Part shown: piece by piece, positions 16,541-25,861 of the stretch
Layout: each line of letters opens with the position of its first letter
Position numbering within the stretch: the first letter of the stretch is position 1
Source of the DNA: an uncultured Eubacteriales bacterium
Lineage (GTDB): Bacteria > Bacillota > Clostridia > TANB77 > CAG-508
Direction: 5' to 3'
DNA length: 64,000 nucleotides
NCBI GenBank assembly: GCA_902787685.1
Contig: CADAHH010000006.1
Span: forward strand, 37,722 to 101,721
Made by a program: the position numbers and the translations under genes
Notes under the pieces: generated by a model
Database searches by the model: none
What the model saw: the letters and a program-made list of their open reading frames with translations, nothing else
Told to the model about the DNA's origin: nothing

Positions 16541-17182
16541 ATGGAAATAAAGATGATGACGGCAGATAATAGTATATTTGAAAATATAAAACAAAATGCT
16601 CTATCAAACCACATCCCAATTATAATGGATGATACTCTTTTAGAAATAGAAAAAAGAATGAAAGAATTAAAGCCTACGAAAATCTTAGAAATAGGAACAG
16701 CAGTAGGCTATTCTGCAATATGTTTTTCTGAATTTTTAGGAGATAATGGTAAAATTGATACAATTGAGAGAGATATTGATAGAGCAAATGAAGCAATAGA
16801 AAATATAAAAAAAATGAAATTAGAAGATAAAATTAATATTATTGTTGGAGATGCAGTAGAAATTCTACCAACTTTAAATGAAAAATATGACATGATATTT
16901 ATTGATGCAGCTAAAGGAAAATATCCATTTTTCTTGAAAGAAGCATTAAGACTTTTATCTAATAAGGGTACAATTTTTGCAGATAATATTTTATATAAAG
17001 GTTATGTAATGAGTGATTATAATAAACACAAACAAAGAACAGCTGTAAGAAATTTAAGAGAGTATATTAAAGAAGTTACCGAAAGCCCAAATTTAGAAAC
17101 AGAGATATTAGAAGTCGGAGATGGGCTATCGGTAACAAAAAGAAATAAGAGACATATTTTAAAAGATATTTTTTTAGTATAG
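16541..17182 (+). CDS. trmR: tRNA 5-hydroxyuridine methyltransferase (TrmR-like O-methyltransferase)
   Basis: About 213 residues. A class I SAM fold is shown by ILEIGTAVGYSAICFSEFLG, IERDIDRANEA, GDAVEILPTL and DMIFIDAAKGKYPFF, with ADNILYKGYV typical of the TrmR/YrrM O-methyltransferase group. TrmR methylates 5-hydroxyuridine at tRNA position 34 to 5-methoxyuridine. The start is ambiguous: ATG 16541 is ten bases from AGGA, ATG 16532 only one. The hydroxylation partner trhP lies 1.8 kb on, beyond an opposing gene. The 3' end overlaps that opposing gene by 9 bases. Confidence 0.85.
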   Translation: MEIKMMTADNSIFENIKQNALSNHIPIIMDDTLLEIEKRMKELKPTKILEIGTAVGYSAICFSEFLGDNGKIDTIERDIDRANEAIENIKKMKLEDKINIIVGDAVEILPTLNEKYDMIFIDAAKGKYPFFLKEALRLLSNKGTIFADNILYKGYVMSDYNKHKQRTAVRNLREYIKEVTESPNLETEILEVGDGLSVTKRNKRHILKDIFLV

Positions 17183-18830
17183 TGTTACTTCTTCGGCAGA
17201 ATCAAGATCAGGATCATGATTATCATTAGAATTTGGATTAAGAAATTTTGGATCGATAGTTTGACGTCTCTTTTTATCATACCTTCTATTTGTACTTTTA
17301 TATGTAAAGGACGGATCATTAAAGAAATAATTGAAGGTAAATTCTATACCATTAGGAAGGGATTCATCATCAAAAAAATCTACAAGTTTTACTCCTTTTT
17401 CAGTTAATATAGGAATAATGTAGCGTGGCAATACATCTTCAAGTGGTATTTCAGGATGTGCAATTAATTGCTTTTTTATTGCAGTTGAAGATGATTGTAG
17501 AGCTAATGGATTATTTTTAATAATGTCGTGAATAAAGGGTATTTGGGCTGCCATTTTTTTGACTTTACCTTCCTTATAGGCATCATGGTCTATAAAATTT
17601 GTTGCATCTGTGTCCTGAGTGTCATTTTTTCCGTTGCATGTGATAGTTGTTTTCTAAACATTCAAGAGCAATTTGACTTTCTGCTGAATAGTATTTTAAA
17701 ACATTATAGTAGGAAACATGGATTGCTTGTCCATAACCAGTAGGTTTTTCATTAGCAAAATAATCTTTTTTTCGACCAGGAATCTCTTTAAATCCGATTT
17801 TTTCAAAAATTTTATTTATTAGGTCTTCAATATAATTAGATGCTCTATATAGGGTTAAATTATCATTTTTACATAAACGAAGATTACCTTTAGAAAGTAA
17901 GTCGTCTAGATTTCGTATTTCATCGTTAAATTGTACGAAGTATTTACCAGATTTTTTAATTATTTTGTCAATATAAAAAATTTCACCAGAAGGTAGCATA
18001 AAATAGTCACGAAGAAGAGTAACCTTACCATTCTTATCTTTTGTAGCATTTTTTAATTGACGATTATTTGCAGAAGTATTATCAGGATATAAAAGAGTTT
18101 GCTCATTTAATCTAAATTCTGTTCCATTAATAACAACATATCTAATACCATTATCCTTAGTTATAATATCTGAAGAAGGGTCAAGTTTGATAGATGGATA
18201 AATACAAATAGAATTTTCTGAGTTATCAAAAGTAATTTTATATGGCCTATCTTTATCTTTTGAATGAATACAAGATTGAATATGACAATCAGATAATGTT
18301 TGACTTGAGTCTTGAACAACAAGTTTAAATGCAAAAATATCTTGAGTTTCTCCTAATTTTTTTATAAAAATTTCTAAATCATTTTCTGGCAATTTTTTAC
18401 AAAGCATTTCAAATGCTGAAAAAGGATCTACCTTAGCTGGAGATAAAGACATTATTAGCTTGTGCAAATCTGAATATAGTGACGACGTATTATTGTTATC
18501 TATTAAATAGATAAAATATTTATCTATTAAAGCTTTTCTTTGCTCATTAGTCAATTTATTGGAAAAAAGTCTGTCAATATTTTCTACAATTTTTAAAAAA
18601 GTCTTATTATAATAGCTTGCTTTTGATTTTATTCTTCCTCTAATGTAAAAATGTATATTAGGATTATCTTCATGAAGCTTAGAAGTCAAATCTTCTAAAG
18701 AATTCCTAATACTCTTTAAATGGTCTGTTTGATAATTATTATATATATTTATAAAAATAGATGGATCTATTAATGTTGATATTTTTCCACACCTTTCAAT
18801 AAATAGCTTATCTATGTATGTAATAGCCAT
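17174..18830 (-). pseudogene. RelA/SpoT-domain protein, frameshifted
   Basis: On the minus strand ATG 18830 (after GGAGGTGA) opens a frame to 17622 (402 codons); a second frame from about 17620 to 17174 continues it. RelA/SpoT synthetase marks appear in order: RGRIKSKASYYNKTF (about residue 65), DIFAFKLVVQ (about 190), DYFANEKPTGYGQAIHVSYY (about 365) and an E-Q-I segment at the break. A ~180-residue insertion separates the second and third blocks. Removing one A from the six-A coding run at 17625-17630 joins the frames through RKNDTQDTDA...HDAYKEG and gives about 550 residues. It may synthesise alarmones or modify RNA like toxSAS enzymes. The break may be real, an assembly error, or slippage on the A-run. 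It sits as an opposing insert between trmR and trhP. Confidence 0.6.
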
Positions 18831-18954
18831 TAAATCACCTCCATAGTTAATTATAATATAAACTAATATAAAAATCAAATCTAATTTTATAAGTATTTTT
18901 ATTTGACAATAAATTTAGAAATTAATATAATAAGATTGAAAGGAATAATTAATT

Positions 18955-20184
18955 ATGCAAAAACCAGAATTATTAGCCCCAGCAGGGTCATTTGAAAAAG
19001 CAAAAATAGCTTATCTTTATGGAGCAGATGCTATATATTGTGGTACATCATCACTTTCACTTCGTTCAAGAGCTGCAATTGATGATGAAGATTTATTTAA
19101 AACAATAGAATATGCACATTCTATTGGAAAAAAGGTATATGTTGCAATGAATATATATGCATTTGATACTGATTATGAAGAAGTAATATCAATGTGCAAA
19201 AAACTAGAACAAATCAAACCAGATGGAATAATTGCAGCAGATCCTGGAGTAATAAGTGCTATTTTAAAATATGCACCATCAGTACCAGTAAATGTAAGTA
19301 CACAAGCAAATCTTGTAAGTTTGGAAGCATGCAAGTTTTGGTATAATCAAGGTTGCAAAAGAATGATAATGGCAAGAGAACTAAGTAAAGATCAAATTAA
19401 ATACATTATGGAAAACAAGCCAGAAGGAATGGAAATAGAGATATTTATACATGGCGCAATTTGTTTTTCATATTCTGGAAGATGTTTTTTAAGTGATTTT
19501 TTATGTGGCAGATCAGCTAATTATGGAAGCTGTGCACAAAGCTGTAGATGGACATATGATGTATATTTAGAAGAAAGAAACAATCCGGGAAATTTAATGC
19601 CAGTTGAAATGGACGAGCATGGAACAAGTATATTATCATCAAAAGACTTATGTTTAATAAACGAACTTCCAGAAATAATTGAAATGGGTGTTGATAGCTT
19701 AAAAATAGAAGGAAGATTAAAAACAGAGTATTATATTGCAAGTATAGTAAGTATATATAGGTCTGCAATAGATGATTATTTTGAAAACCCTTCAAATTAT
19801 AACTCAGAAAAATACTTAAAAGAAATAGAAAAAATAAAAACTAGAGGATTAACTACATTTTATTTTAATGATAGAAAGAATAAAGATATCCAAGAATATG
19901 AAGGAAAACAATATAATACAGATTATGAATTTGGTGGAAAAGTTGTAGGGTATAATGAAGAAAAATCAATAATAGAAATAAGAAATAAATTGTCTTTAGG
20001 AGATGAATTAGAGCTTTTAATTCCTGGAAAATTAGAACCATTAAAATTTACAATAGATAAATTATGGGATATAGAAACAGATGTAGAAATTGAAACAGTA
20101 AATCCAGGAAAACAAGGACAGCAAGTAAAAATGAAATTGCCTATGAAATGTGAGGAGAATTGGATTATTAGAAGAAAGAAGTGA
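18955..20184 (+). CDS. trhP: U32-family tRNA U34 hydroxylation protein (TrhP-like)
   Basis: 409 residues of the peptidase U32 family (MQKPELLAPAGSFEKAKIAY, GADAIYCG, EIFIHGAICFSYSGRCFLSD). The four-Cys pattern (CFSYSGRC, CAQSC) binds a metal or Fe-S centre in this family. TrhP members use prephenate to make 5-hydroxyuridine at tRNA position 34, the substrate of TrmR, whose gene is nearby. Other U32 proteins act as collagenase-like peptidases, but genomic context favours tRNA modification. A weak GAAAGGAAT site precedes ATG 18955. Confidence 0.82.
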   Translation: MQKPELLAPAGSFEKAKIAYLYGADAIYCGTSSLSLRSRAAIDDEDLFKTIEYAHSIGKKVYVAMNIYAFDTDYEEVISMCKKLEQIKPDGIIAADPGVISAILKYAPSVPVNVSTQANLVSLEACKFWYNQGCKRMIMARELSKDQIKYIMENKPEGMEIEIFIHGAICFSYSGRCFLSDFLCGRSANYGSCAQSCRWTYDVYLEERNNPGNLMPVEMDEHGTSILSSKDLCLINELPEIIEMGVDSLKIEGRLKTEYYIASIVSIYRSAIDDYFENPSNYNSEKYLKEIEKIKTRGLTTFYFNDRKNKDIQEYEGKQYNTDYEFGGKVVGYNEEKSIIEIRNKLSLGDELELLIPGKLEPLKFTIDKLWDIETDVEIETVNPGKQGQQVKMKLPMKCEENWIIRRKK

Positions 20185-20198
20185 GAAAATTAACAATT

Positions 20199-20402
20199 AA
20201 TAAAAGTCAATAATATAAATATTTATTACACATCTCGGTTCCTTGCATATATAAACAAAATCTAATAAAGTTCATGGAACCTTTTTCACTTAGTCCTCGC
20301 TTCGCTCGACGCGAACATTATTCCATAAACTTTATTTATTTTGTAATTATATATTCCAGTCACATTCGATGTTTCATAAATCTTTATGTTATTGACTTTA
20401 TA
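20199..20402. repeat. Foldback element, family A, copy 1
   Basis: Outer arms 20199-20226 and 20376-20402 pair with few mismatches. Inside lie the family motifs CATCTCGGTTCC and CCAGTCACATTCG, then an inner foldback (CAAAATCTAATAAAGTTCAT against its near complement) around a G+C-rich tip with CGCTTCGCTCGACGCG. Copy 2 is at 31801, a diverged inverted copy at 52726. No ORF inside. Confidence 0.75.
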
Positions 20403-20453
20403 TAGGAGTTATATTAAAATACTTAAAAATTGAAATTGAAAGGAATTATAAAA

Positions 20454-21026
20454 ATGTACTATGAAAAATTAATGCCAATTTTAGAAGATTTAGAAAATAA
20501 AGAAGTCGAAATAGCAGGTGGAAGTGTTGTTTGTATGGTTCTTTCAATTACAAATGCCTTAATTGACTATATATGTAATTTAACAAAAGATAAAAAGAAT
20601 TATGAAAATGTAAGAGATGAAGTTTTAATAATTAAAGAAGAAAGTGAAAAGTTAAGAAGAAAATCATTAGAGGCAATTGACCAAGATGAGAAAATCCTTA
20701 AAGAGATTTTAGTTGGGTATAAAAAAAGAAAAGAGGAGCCAGAAAGACTAGAAGAAATAAGCAAAAAATCAGCAGAATTTTGTTTGTCAGTTACAGAAAA
20801 TGCATTAAATACATTAAAGTTAGCAAAAAGAATAAGCCAAATTGGAAATAAGATGTTATCAAGTGATTTTAAAATATGCATAATGTATGCATATGCATCA
20901 GTACAAGCAGGTATAGAAAATGTTAAAATAAATATTGATAGTGTAGAAGACAAAGAATTTAAAAGAGAAATGATAAAGAAATATGAAATGATTAATAGTC
21001 AGGCAAAAAAATTGTATAGTTTGTAA
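20454..21026 (+). CDS. fchA: Methenyl-THF cyclohydrolase / formimino-THF cyclodeaminase family
   Basis: 190 residues from ATG 20454 (after AAAGGAAT). MYYEKLMPILEDLENKEVEIAGGSVVCMV is the FTCD cyclodeaminase fold with the G-G-S turn at the folate site; the rest is all-helical. It converts formimino-THF or methenyl-THF in one-carbon metabolism. folD follows 18 bases later, which supports the folate role. Earlier in-frame TTG codons are rejected for lack of a ribosome site. Confidence 0.85.
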   Translation: MYYEKLMPILEDLENKEVEIAGGSVVCMVLSITNALIDYICNLTKDKKNYENVRDEVLIIKEESEKLRRKSLEAIDQDEKILKEILVGYKKRKEEPERLEEISKKSAEFCLSVTENALNTLKLAKRISQIGNKMLSSDFKICIMYAYASVQAGIENVKINIDSVEDKEFKREMIKKYEMINSQAKKLYSL

Positions 21027-21044
21027 ATGAAGAGGTAATAAAAT

Positions 21045-21863
21045 ATGAAATTATTATTGGAAGGAAAGTCTGTTAGTGAAAGTATAAAATCGAAATTTGA
21101 AGAAAAGTTAAACAAACTAGAAAAAAAACCAAAAATTGCGGTTTTAACATTAAATCCAGATGACTCAAATATGGCATATATAAAAAAAATAGAAAAGAAT
21201 TGTATAGAGTATGGAATAGGTTTTAATTTAAGTATAACTAAAACAGAACAAGATTTTATTAAAGAATTAAGAAAAGCAAAAGAGAGTAAAGAAATTACAG
21301 GAATTATGTGCCAACAACCACTTCCAAGAAGTTTGTTTGATGAGATCAATACTATCCCTTTAGAAAAAGATATAGAAGGAATTACACATGAAAGCTTAGG
21401 AAAAGTTTTTGTTGGAGAAAAAAATATAAATATTCCATGCACAAGTAAAGCTGTTATAGAAACACTTGATTTTCATAAAATAGATCTAACAGGAAAAAAT
21501 GTTGTAGTGGTTGGAAGAAGCAATATAGTTGGAAAGCCACTTATTCCTCAACTTTTAGAAAAAAATGCTACTGTTACAGTATGCCATTCTAAAACTCAAA
21601 ATATTGCTGATATTTTGAAAATGGCAGATATAATCATTATGGCTATTGGAAAAGCTAACTTCTTAAAAAAAGAAATGATAAAAGAGGGAGCAATTATTGT
21701 TGATGTTGGAATTAATTTTGAAGATGGAAAGATTTGTGGAGATGTGGATTTTGATGATGTTAAAGAAAAAGCATATGCAATTACACCAGTTCCAGGGGGA
21801 ATAGGAGTAGTAACAAATGCATTATTGATCGAGAATATAATTAATTCTGCGAGAAAAGATTGA
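21045..21863 (+). CDS. folD: Methylene-THF dehydrogenase / methenyl-THF cyclohydrolase
   Basis: 272 residues. The YxxxK active-site signature is seen in AYIKKIEKNC; CQQPLPRSL, PLEKDIEGI and GRSNIVGKPL (NADP-binding) and PVPGGIGVVTNALL are FolD blocks. It interconverts methylene-, methenyl- and formyl-THF and so feeds Fmt, encoded 5 kb downstream. The visible motifs agree with full activity. It is the last gene of the fchA-folD pair. Confidence 0.96.
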   Translation: MKLLLEGKSVSESIKSKFEEKLNKLEKKPKIAVLTLNPDDSNMAYIKKIEKNCIEYGIGFNLSITKTEQDFIKELRKAKESKEITGIMCQQPLPRSLFDEINTIPLEKDIEGITHESLGKVFVGEKNINIPCTSKAVIETLDFHKIDLTGKNVVVVGRSNIVGKPLIPQLLEKNATVTVCHSKTQNIADILKMADIIIMAIGKANFLKKEMIKEGAIIVDVGINFEDGKICGDVDFDDVKEKAYAITPVPGGIGVVTNALLIENIINSARKD

Positions 21864-21889
21864 TTTTTTTTAAAATAGAAGTTTGAAAA

Positions 21890-21960
21890 AAGAGGTAAGA
21901 TGAGTGAAGTGTGATTTATGATTTATATTATCTCGATTCCCACTTCTCACTTCACATATA
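21890..21960. repeat. Small purine-rich foldback after folD
   Basis: GTGAAGTG (21904-21911) and CACTTCAC (21948-21955) are complementary and embedded in GAGGTAAGA / CTTCTCAC sequence resembling the elements at 25747 and 60120. The rest of the 326-base gap holds only the carD promoter. Confidence 0.4.
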
Positions 21961-22093
21961 TTGATATTTGATACTATAAAATGAAATTATACACTCATTT
22001 AAATAAATAAAAAATAAAATTTTTCATGGAAATAAAAGGTAAAAATGCCTAAAATTCACATAATACCTAGCCGAAACTTAATTTTAGAAAATT

Positions 22094-22122
22094 TTGACTT
22101 TTTAGGAAAAATGTAGTATAAT
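22094..22122 (+). promoter_or_regulatory. Promoter of carD
   Basis: TTGACT (22094-22099), 17-base spacer, TATAAT (22117-22122); the gene starts 67 bases on. Confidence 0.75.
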
Positions 22123-22189
22123 ATAATTGTTGATGACATTGAATGAAGAAATTGTTTATTAACATAAAATATAGGAAGGAGAATGCGGA

Positions 22190-22774
22190 ATGTTTAACAT
22201 AGGTGACAAAATTGTATATCCAATGCATGGAGCTGGAACAATTGATTCAATTGAGGAAAAAGATATCTTAGGAGAAAAACAGTCTTATTATATACTTAAA
22301 ATGCCTGGCGAAGTTAAAGTAATGGTACCAATCAAGAATGCAGAACAAGTAGGAGTAAGATCAATAATAGATAAAAGTTCAGCAGACAAAGTATTTAAAA
22401 TACTAGAACAAGATGAAACAGAAATGAACAAAAATTGGAACAAAAGATATAGAGATAATATGGATAAACTTAAAAGTGGAGACATATATGAAATTGCAGA
22501 TGTTGTTAGAAACTTGAGTTTTAAGAAAAAAGAAAAAGGTCTATCAACAGGTGAAAACAAAATGCTAACTAATGCAAAACAAATATTAGTTAGTGAGTTA
22601 GTTTTAGCAGAACAATCAAACACAGATGAAATGGAGGAAATAGTTAATAATAAAATTAACAATTCATTTATAACATTTAGAACAAGTGACACAATTAAAG
22701 AAAACATAGTAAATAAATTTATTCCATTTAATGGTACTGGAGCTACTGATGCTACAGGAACAGAAAATACATAA
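22190..22774 (+). CDS. carD: CarD/CdnL-family transcription regulator
   Basis: 194 residues. The N-terminal RNA-polymerase interaction domain reads FNIGDKIVYPMHGAGTIDSIEEKDILGEKQSYYILKM. The helical C-terminal domain (residues 65-165; WNKRYRDNMDKLKSGDIYEIADVVRNL, GLSTGENKML) is typical of CdnL-type proteins, which bind RNAP beta and stabilise open complexes at rRNA and other promoters. AAGGAGAATG precedes ATG 22190. A terminator follows directly. Confidence 0.93.
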   Translation: MFNIGDKIVYPMHGAGTIDSIEEKDILGEKQSYYILKMPGEVKVMVPIKNAEQVGVRSIIDKSSADKVFKILEQDETEMNKNWNKRYRDNMDKLKSGDIYEIADVVRNLSFKKKEKGLSTGENKMLTNAKQILVSELVLAEQSNTDEMEEIVNNKINNSFITFRTSDTIKENIVNKFIPFNGTGATDATGTENT

Positions 22775-22789
22775 AAATGAATAAAAATA

Positions 22790-22827
22790 AAAAAATACAC
22801 CAAAATAAATTAAGAGGTGTATTTTTT
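22790..22827 (+). terminator. Terminator of carD, overlapping the next ribosome site
   Basis: AAAAATACACC pairs with GGTGTATTTTTT. The right arm also contains the AGAGGTG ribosome site of the next gene, so hairpin formation could also hide that site. Confidence 0.7.
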
Positions 22828-23262
22828 ATGTGGAAAAAATTCTTACTATCTATTTGTATAGTTATTCTATTAATTACAGGAATAACTATATTTAATTTAT
22901 ATTATAAAAGTGATGATAATAAAACAGAAAATGAAAATATTATTCAAAATGAAATAGAATTATCATCACAATATGTTACAGATGAATGTATAAATGAATG
23001 GGAAGATTATAGTTTAACAGTTCAAGAAGAAATAAGAGAGGCAAGTCAAAACTTATCAGATAAAGATAAAACATATATAGCTAAGGCAGAAGATGATTAT
23101 ATAAAAATATATTATATAAACAATAAAAATGAAGAAATTCTATACAAAGTTACAGATATTGCAGTTCAATATTTAGGAAAAGATGATGTAGAAAAGCTAA
23201 AACATGGAATACAAGTAAAAGGATTACAAGAGCTAAACCAACTATTAGAGGACTTTGAGTGA
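22828..23262 (+). CDS. Membrane-anchored BofC-like protein
   Basis: 144 residues from ATG 22828. Residues 3-26 (KKFLLSICIVILLITGITIF) are one membrane segment. The C-terminal part (YKVTDIAVQYLGKDDVEKLK, HGIQVKGLQELNQLLEDFE) fits the BofC C-terminal pattern (TDIxVxxL..D...L..GI.V....L..LLEDF). BofC governs intercompartment sigma-K signalling in spores, but many related proteins are of unknown role. The remaining middle part is unassigned. Confidence 0.55.
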   Translation: MWKKFLLSICIVILLITGITIFNLYYKSDDNKTENENIIQNEIELSSQYVTDECINEWEDYSLTVQEEIREASQNLSDKDKTYIAKAEDDYIKIYYINNKNEEILYKVTDIAVQYLGKDDVEKLKHGIQVKGLQELNQLLEDFE

Positions 23263-23274
23263 CGTTGGTAATTT

Positions 23275-23439
23275 GGGACCGGGTACTTTTTTTTAAAATA
23301 ACTAATCCGTGTCAGCATTTCGTTTTTTAAAAACCATATGGTGGGTATCCCTAAAGGGGGGACCATAGGATTTTAAAAAACGATGTGCGGTTAAACAGGA
23401 TTAGTTATTTTCATTGTTGTGCAAAAAATACCCGGTCCC
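23275..23439. repeat. 165-bp multi-stem foldback with GGGAC/GTCCC ends
   Basis: GGGACCGGGTA (23275-23285) pairs with TACCCGGTCCC (23429-23439). Inside, AAAATAACTAATCC pairs with GGATTAGTTATTTT and CGTTTTTTAAAA with TTTTAAAAAACG, with a further hairpin at the tip, so almost the whole unit folds into one rod. It belongs to the GGGAC-ended class but is the longest seen here. Confidence 0.75.
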
Positions 23440-23496
23440 AATTTAACAAATTGCAAAATTTGAATATATATGATATAACTACTTCAGGAGAAAAAA

Positions 23497-25719
23497 ATGA
23501 TAGCTGAAGTTATAATTGATAGTAGAGCAAAGAAACTTAATAGAAAATTTGATTATGAAATTCCTAAAAATTTAGAGGATCTTATTTTTGTGGGAAGTAG
23601 GGTTTTAGTGCCTTTTGCAAATTTTAAAACTTTAGAACAAGGTTATGTAATAAGAATTAAAGAAAAAACAGATTTTGAAGTCAAACAAATTGCAGGCCTT
23701 GAAGAAAACTTGCCAGAAGATAAAATAAATTTAGCTAGATGGATGGCAAGGAAGTATTTTACAAATGTTTCTGAATGTATTAAACTTATGCTTACTCCAG
23801 GTACAAAATCAAAAGATCAAGAAAAAAGGGTTAAAGATAGGACTATTAATTTTGTCTATTTAAATATTCCATATGAAGAAATTGATTTTGAGAAAATTAG
23901 AGGAGAAAAGCAAAAAAAGCTATTACAATTTTTAAAGAAAAATGAAGGTCTAACTATTTCAGAAATAGAAAGTATTACAGAAGTATCACGTGCAACTGTA
24001 AATTCCTTAATAGATAAGAAAATTTTAAAAATAGAAAATAAAAAAATAGACAGAAATCCATTAATAAATAAAAATGTACAAACTGGCAAAAAACTCAAAT
24101 TAACAGAAGAGCAAAAAGAAGCATATCAAGCAATAGAAAAAGCCATAGATGAAAATAGATATGAAGAGTTTCTATTATATGGTGTTACAGGCTCAGGAAA
24201 AACTGAAGTTTATTTACAATTAATAGAAAAAACTATAAAAGCAAATAAATCGGCAATTATGCTTGTTCCAGAAATCTCTTTAACACCACAAATGATAGAT
24301 AGGTTTGTTAGTAGATTTTCAAAAGAGCAAGTTGCAGTTTTACATAGTAAGCTTTCTATAGGGGAAAGACATGATGAGTGGGAAAGAATAAAAAATAATG
24401 ACGCTAAAATTGTAATAGGGGCAAGGTCTGCAATTTTTGCACCATTTGAAAATTTAGGATTAATAATAATTGATGAAGAACATGATATGTCATATAAATC
24501 AGAGGGAGCTCCTAGATATTCAGCAAAAGAAGTAGCAAGTTTTATTGGTAAAAGCAAAAAAATACCAGTAGTTTTAGGAAGTGCAACACCAGATTTAAAC
24601 ACTTTTTACAATGCTGAAAAAGGGAGAATTACAAAACTTTCTTTAACAAAAAGAGCAAATAATTCAAAATTACCAGATGTAACAATTGTTGATTTAAAGC
24701 AAGAACTTGCAGTAGGCAATAAATCAATGATAAGTAATTTATTATATGATGAAATTGAAAATAATATAAAAAATAAAAAACAAACTATTTTGTTTTTAAA
24801 TAGAAGAGGGTATTCAACTTTTATTATGTGTAGAGATTGTGGATATACTTTAAAGTGCCCTAATTGTAATATTAGTCTTACATATCATAGAACTAATAAT
24901 CTTTTAAAATGTCATTATTGTGGACATACTCAAAAAGTTGTCACAATTTGTCCAAATTGTAATAGTACAAAAATAAGGTATTTTGGAACAGGCACACAAA
25001 AGCTAGAACAGGAAATTCATAAATTGTTTCCTAGAGCTTCTATAATACGAATGGATATAGATACTGTAACAAAAAAGAACTCACATGAACAAATTTTAAA
25101 TACATTTAAAAATGAAAACATTGATATATTAATTGGAACCCAAATGGTAGTAAAAGGTCATCATTTTCCAAATGTAACATTAGTGGGAGTAATTGCAGCT
25201 GATGGAAGCCTAAACCAAGATGATTTTAGAGCAAATGAAAAAACATTTCAAATTTTAACTCAAGTTGCTGGTAGAGCTGGAAGAGAAAAATTACCAGGAA
25301 AAGTTATAATTCAAACATATAATCCAAACAGTTTTGCAATTGAGTGTTCAAAAGAACAAAATTATGATATTTTTTATAATACAGAAATAATATTACGTAA
25401 ACAGTTGAAATATCCGCCATTTTGCGATATAATAATGATTGGATTTTCTGGGGAAAATGAAAAAGAAATAAAAGACTCAAGTACATATGTTTATAATTTG
25501 ATGCGAAAGAATTTAGAAAAATATGATATAAAAGTCTTTCCTGCAATGCCTTCTCCAATTGATAAGATTCAAAATAAATTAAGATGGAGAATAATTGCAA
25601 AAGGAAAAGTAACTCCAGAGGTAACTATTATACTTAATAAATGTTTACAGAATATTTATGAAAAAAACTTGAAGTATACAGGTATTTATGTAGATGTAAA
25701 TCCTAATAATATGATGTAG
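23497..25719 (+). CDS. priA: Primosomal replication-restart helicase PriA
   Basis: 740 residues. The 3'-end-binding domain lies at residues 1-110, then a winged helix, then SF2 helicase blocks: GVTGSGKTEVYLQL (Walker A), IIDEEHDMSYKS (DEEH), SATPDL and the QVAGRAGR motif. Zinc-binding clusters CRDCGYTLKCPNCN, CHYCGH and CPNCNSTK lie between the helicase lobes. PriA reloads the replisome at stalled forks with SSB. priA-def-fmt order is conserved in Bacillota; here foldback elements separate the genes. AGGAG precedes ATG 23497. Confidence 0.97.
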   Translation: MIAEVIIDSRAKKLNRKFDYEIPKNLEDLIFVGSRVLVPFANFKTLEQGYVIRIKEKTDFEVKQIAGLEENLPEDKINLARWMARKYFTNVSECIKLMLTPGTKSKDQEKRVKDRTINFVYLNIPYEEIDFEKIRGEKQKKLLQFLKKNEGLTISEIESITEVSRATVNSLIDKKILKIENKKIDRNPLINKNVQTGKKLKLTEEQKEAYQAIEKAIDENRYEEFLLYGVTGSGKTEVYLQLIEKTIKANKSAIMLVPEISLTPQMIDRFVSRFSKEQVAVLHSKLSIGERHDEWERIKNNDAKIVIGARSAIFAPFENLGLIIIDEEHDMSYKSEGAPRYSAKEVASFIGKSKKIPVVLGSATPDLNTFYNAEKGRITKLSLTKRANNSKLPDVTIVDLKQELAVGNKSMISNLLYDEIENNIKNKKQTILFLNRRGYSTFIMCRDCGYTLKCPNCNISLTYHRTNNLLKCHYCGHTQKVVTICPNCNSTKIRYFGTGTQKLEQEIHKLFPRASIIRMDIDTVTKKNSHEQILNTFKNENIDILIGTQMVVKGHHFPNVTLVGVIAADGSLNQDDFRANEKTFQILTQVAGRAGREKLPGKVIIQTYNPNSFAIECSKEQNYDIFYNTEIILRKQLKYPPFCDIIMIGFSGENEKEIKDSSTYVYNLMRKNLEKYDIKVFPAMPSPIDKIQNKLRWRIIAKGKVTPEVTIILNKCLQNIYEKNLKYTGIYVDVNPNNMM

Positions 25720-25746
25720 GGAAGGTTGCAAAAATAGTGAGATAAG

Positions 25747-25806
25747 AGGTAGGAGGTAGGAAGTCTGAATATGAGATTCAACCTCCAACCTCCGACATCC
25801 GACTTC
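25747..25806. repeat. Purine-rich short foldback
   Basis: GAGGTAGGAAGT (25753-25764) faces AACCTCCAACCTCC and GACTTC in imperfect inverted order. GAGGTAGGAAGT recurs exactly at 60120-60131 in a similar foldback. Confidence 0.5.
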
Positions 25807-25861
25807 AAAACCGAGTCTAATATTTTTTTTATAGAATTGTAAAAGAAAAAGGAGGCAAGAC

